From Clostridia bacterium (GTDB lineage Bacteria; Bacillota; Clostridia; Christensenellales; Borkfalkiaceae): 64,000 nt of DNA. A model generated the notes under the pieces. The model made no database searches. It saw only the letters and a program-made list of their open reading frames with translations, and was not told where the DNA came from. The stretch covers positions 1-64,000 of the forward strand of contig JAJQDC010000062.1 in the NCBI GenBank assembly GCA_021202395.1. Direction: 5' to 3'. Each line of letters starts with the position of its first letter. Position 1 is the stretch's first letter. A program made the position numbers and the translations under genes. This document shows, piece by piece, positions 61,758-64,000 of this stretch.

Positions 61758-62591
61758 ATGAAAGTTAAATATCTTGGTACAGCAGCGGCAGAAGGCGTAC
61801 CTGCAATGTTCTGTAAATGTCCCGTATGCGAAAATATAAGGCGGCTTGGCGAAAGTGAATACCGTACCCGTTCGCAGGTACTTATAGACGGCTGCCTTTC
61901 GGTAGATTTTCCGCCCGAAGCGTACGCCCATTCGCTAAAATTTAATTTCAGCTGCGGAGATATAAAATACATTCTTGCCACCCATTCCCATATGGACCAT
62001 TTTTACGCACACGATTTTATATTGCGCGGTTATCGCTATGCGTCGGGCTTCGGCTCGCCGCTTAACATATATGGCAACAGTGAAGTAAATGCGGTGTTTA
62101 ACGAATGTACTGCACGTGAGCTAAAGCCGGAAGTTTCAGCCAACATTGTAATGCACCAGATAAAGCCTTATCAAAGATTCACCGCAGATAAATACACCGT
62201 TTTAACGCTGCCCGCCAACCACGGCACTAAGGAAGAAGCTCTGCTTTACTATATTTCAGACGGCACAAGCGGCTACCTGCACGTTTATGATACAGGTCTC
62301 CCCGACTGCGATTTTAACTTTTTAAAAGCAAACGGAGCTAAAATAAAACTTGTAAGTTTAGACTGCACTTATGCCGACAGAACGGGTATTCCTCGCAGGC
62401 GGCATATGAGCGTGCAAGATGGAATGGAAGTTAAAAAACGGCTGGTTGATGCGGGAGTATGTGCCGATGAATGCAAATTTGTTATCACTCATTTTTCGCA
62501 TAACTGCAACCCCTTAACAAGCCGGCTTGCTGCTATAGAAAGGGAATACGGCGTTATTGCCGCTTATGACGGAATGGAGATAGAAATCTGA
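61758..62591 (+). CDS. MBL-fold hydrolase, PhnP-like
   Basis: 277 residues. LGTAAAEGVPAMFCKCPVCE is the PhnP-type start with structural Cys; THSHMDHFY is the H-x-H-x-D-H metal motif; HFSHN gives another His. PhnP relatives cleave cyclic phosphodiesters. AGAGG before ATG. The stop overlaps the next start (TGATG). Confidence 0.9.
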   Translation: MKVKYLGTAAAEGVPAMFCKCPVCENIRRLGESEYRTRSQVLIDGCLSVDFPPEAYAHSLKFNFSCGDIKYILATHSHMDHFYAHDFILRGYRYASGFGSPLNIYGNSEVNAVFNECTARELKPEVSANIVMHQIKPYQRFTADKYTVLTLPANHGTKEEALLYYISDGTSGYLHVYDTGLPDCDFNFLKANGAKIKLVSLDCTYADRTGIPRRRHMSVQDGMEVKKRLVDAGVCADECKFVITHFSHNCNPLTSRLAAIEREYGVIAAYDGMEIEI

Positions 62592-63184
62592 TGCACATTA
62601 TTAAACATTTACGAACGGTAAACCATCACCGCCGCGAAGTGCGCAAACTGTGCTTTAAAGCGGGACTATATAAAAGGGGACTGCTGCACGATTTATCTAA
62701 GTACAGCCCAACAGAATTTATCCCCGGTGCCAAATTTTATCTTGGCGATAAAAGTCCGCAGGTAGCCGAAAGAAAGTATATGGGGTACTCTGCGGCATGG
62801 CTGCACCACAAGGGAAGGAACAAGCACCATTTTGAATATTGGCGCGATGTGTGCGACGGCAGGAATATCTGTGTAAAAATGCCGGCTGTGTACTTTGGAG
62901 AGATGATTTGCGACCGTGTTGCTGCCTGCAAAATATATCTTAAAGATAAGTATACAAACCGATCTGCGCTGGAATATTTTTTAGAGCGTACCGACGTCAA
63001 TAACCTTCATGAAAAGACTGCGGCAGACTTAAGGTTCTTTCTTGAAATGCTTGCGTCCGACGGAGAAGAAAAGACTTTTAAAGCATTAAAGCAGTTTGTA
63101 AAAGAACAAAAAAAGATAGAAAAATCAGAAAAGAAAGAGCTCAACAAACAGCTCAAAGAAACTAAAAAAATAAAAAAGCAGTGA
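62591..63184 (+). CDS. DUF5662-family protein
   Basis: 197 residues. His-rich: VNHHRREVRKLCFKAGLYKRGLLHDLSKYSP, then YSAAWLHHKGRNKHHFEYWRD. The HDLSK and HHKGRNKHH motifs look metal-binding and HD-like. A very basic Lys/Glu tail (about 170-197) ends the protein. Translationally coupled to the MBL gene. Biochemical role unknown. Confidence 0.85.
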   Translation: MHIIKHLRTVNHHRREVRKLCFKAGLYKRGLLHDLSKYSPTEFIPGAKFYLGDKSPQVAERKYMGYSAAWLHHKGRNKHHFEYWRDVCDGRNICVKMPAVYFGEMICDRVAACKIYLKDKYTNRSALEYFLERTDVNNLHEKTAADLRFFLEMLASDGEEKTFKALKQFVKEQKKIEKSEKKELNKQLKETKKIKKQ

Positions 63185-63200
63185 TAATCACTGCTTTTTT
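63172..63200. terminator. Bidirectional terminator
   Basis: A6-GCAGTGA-TAA-TCACTGC-T6, serving the DUF5662 gene and the convergent ferritin-like gene. Confidence 0.92.
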
Positions 63201-63229
63201 ACTGTAAAGCTGGCTAATAACACCCAACA

Positions 63230-63997
63230 TCAACCCTTTATCCTTGCCAAATCAACATTGTCGCTATCTCTGCTTCTAAGTGATTTTACAGGGTGATCGC
63301 TGTCCTGGTAGCGGTAGTCTTTGCCAAAACTTTTAATAGCCTTTTCTATAACCATATGCGAAGGTGTTTTGGTGTCTCCCGATAAAAATTTATCCTGGAA
63401 TGCAAAAAAGCGGTGGTCGTCAGGTAATTTTTCAAGTTCAGAATATCCTTCGCCTTCCATAGTAAGTGTTACTGTATCTTTAAGAACCTTTCTTATATAT
63501 TCCTTATTAGATCCTAATTTTAAAAGTTTGGGGAACGTTCCGTCGTTTCCTATAACGTCTTCGGCGGTGCGGCGTTCGTATTTTTTTAGCAGAGCGGCTG
63601 CCGTCTTTAAATGGCTTACTTCCATTTTAAAATGTTCAAGCCAGATGCGCTTGATGTTTTCTTCGCTTTCATCTTCGTACATAGACCAATACAGCCAGCA
63701 TTCGGTGTATTCATGCATTACCCACATCTCCAGCCAGGTAGAGTTGGGGTCTTTAAGGCTTTCATACTGAGTTACGTGTGCTTCTTCTACCATGCCAATT
63801 TCGCCGTAAAGCTTTCTGCCTAAATCATTTTTGTACCACTGCGCAATGTTCATATAGTAGTTCATAGTCTGCTGTTCGGCGGCGGTAATTGTATTTACAA
63901 CCAGTTTGCTGTATAAGTCTGCAGTTTCGCAGTCTATATGCGGTTTAAGCTCATCGGCGGGGTAGCGGTGGTGGGCAATGGTGGGGCGCCCTGGCAT
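63230..63997 (-). CDS. Ferritin-like di-iron protein, possibly cut by the window edge
   Basis: At least 255 residues. Two Glu/His helices are visible: GMVEEAHVTQYESL and EHFKMEVSHLKTAAALL, with MHEYTECWLYWSMYEDE between them. This is the E-x6-E-x2-H spacing of ferritin-like (rubrerythrin/catalase-type) four-helix bundles. A C-terminal part (about 150-255) has no recognised motif. The ATG at 63997 is three bases from the window end, so the true start may lie outside. Confidence 0.72.
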   Translation of the reverse strand: MPGRPTIAHHRYPADELKPHIDCETADLYSKLVVNTITAAEQQTMNYYMNIAQWYKNDLGRKLYGEIGMVEEAHVTQYESLKDPNSTWLEMWVMHEYTECWLYWSMYEDESEENIKRIWLEHFKMEVSHLKTAAALLKKYERRTAEDVIGNDGTFPKLLKLGSNKEYIRKVLKDTVTLTMEGEGYSELEKLPDDHRFFAFQDKFLSGDTKTPSHMVIEKAIKSFGKDYRYQDSDHPVKSLRSRDSDNVDLARIKG

Positions 63998-64000
63998 AAT

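Overview
The window is 64 kb of a low-to-mid-GC Bacillota chromosome, most likely from the class Clostridia. The evidence is the clostridial-type ispG-(polC)-rimP-nusA-rnpM-L7Ae-infB-rbfA order, a complete bacterial V/A-type ATPase operon, a single-chain 1233-residue PurL, a TM1266-type hydrogenase-associated regulator, and mostly clear Shine-Dalgarno sites with sigma70-like promoters. A gut anaerobe related to Christensenellales would fit, but that is only an inference from style. No phage, CRISPR array, tRNA or rRNA gene was seen. The only hint of a mobile element is a pair of hairpins at the left edge.

Layout. 1-1.8 kb: proS. 1.8-7 kb: a five-gene minus-strand redox/hydrolase operon ending in an exported flavodoxin-aldo/keto reductase fusion, divergent from a LysR regulator. 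7-14.4 kb: tyrA, a YwiB-like protein, an MBL hydrolase, rho, obgE, yhbY, a convergent membrane protein, nadD-yqeK (fused) and rsfS. 14.5-18.2 kb: a DUF1538 membrane protein with a tandem PII protein, then ppa and a PH-domain membrane protein. 18.3-20.6 kb: an aconitase-superfamily hydratase. 20.7-29.4 kb: V-ATPase genes in the order H-I-K-E-C-F-A-B-D, with a K subunit carrying the Na+ ligand set. 29.4-33.2 kb: a lipoprotein, a TM1266-family regulator and an ABC importer whose substrate-binding protein looks circularly permuted. 33.5-46.2 kb: purECFMNHDL, with intergenic gaps filled by structured repeats. 46.3-49.5 kb: nrdR, ispG and a PolC-like protein reduced to OB fold plus exonuclease. 49.5-59.5 kb: rimP-nusA-rnpM-L7Ae-infB-rbfA-nrnA-truB-ribF-nfo-like. 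59.5-64 kb: pepP-efp-dtd, a PhnP-like MBL hydrolase, a DUF5662 protein and a ferritin-like protein at the right edge.

Most genes are housekeeping. The notable signals are: (1) the circularly permuted substrate-binding protein, with a possible attenuator upstream of its operon; (2) a PolC remnant exactly at the polC position; (3) two dispersed intergenic repeat families whose arms covary between copies, which implies a selected or structure-dependent element; (4) an approximately 300-residue acidic repetitive tail on RibF; (5) the DUF1538-tandem PII pair; (6) consensus promoters that place the start codon at the expected transcription start, suggesting leaderless mRNAs.
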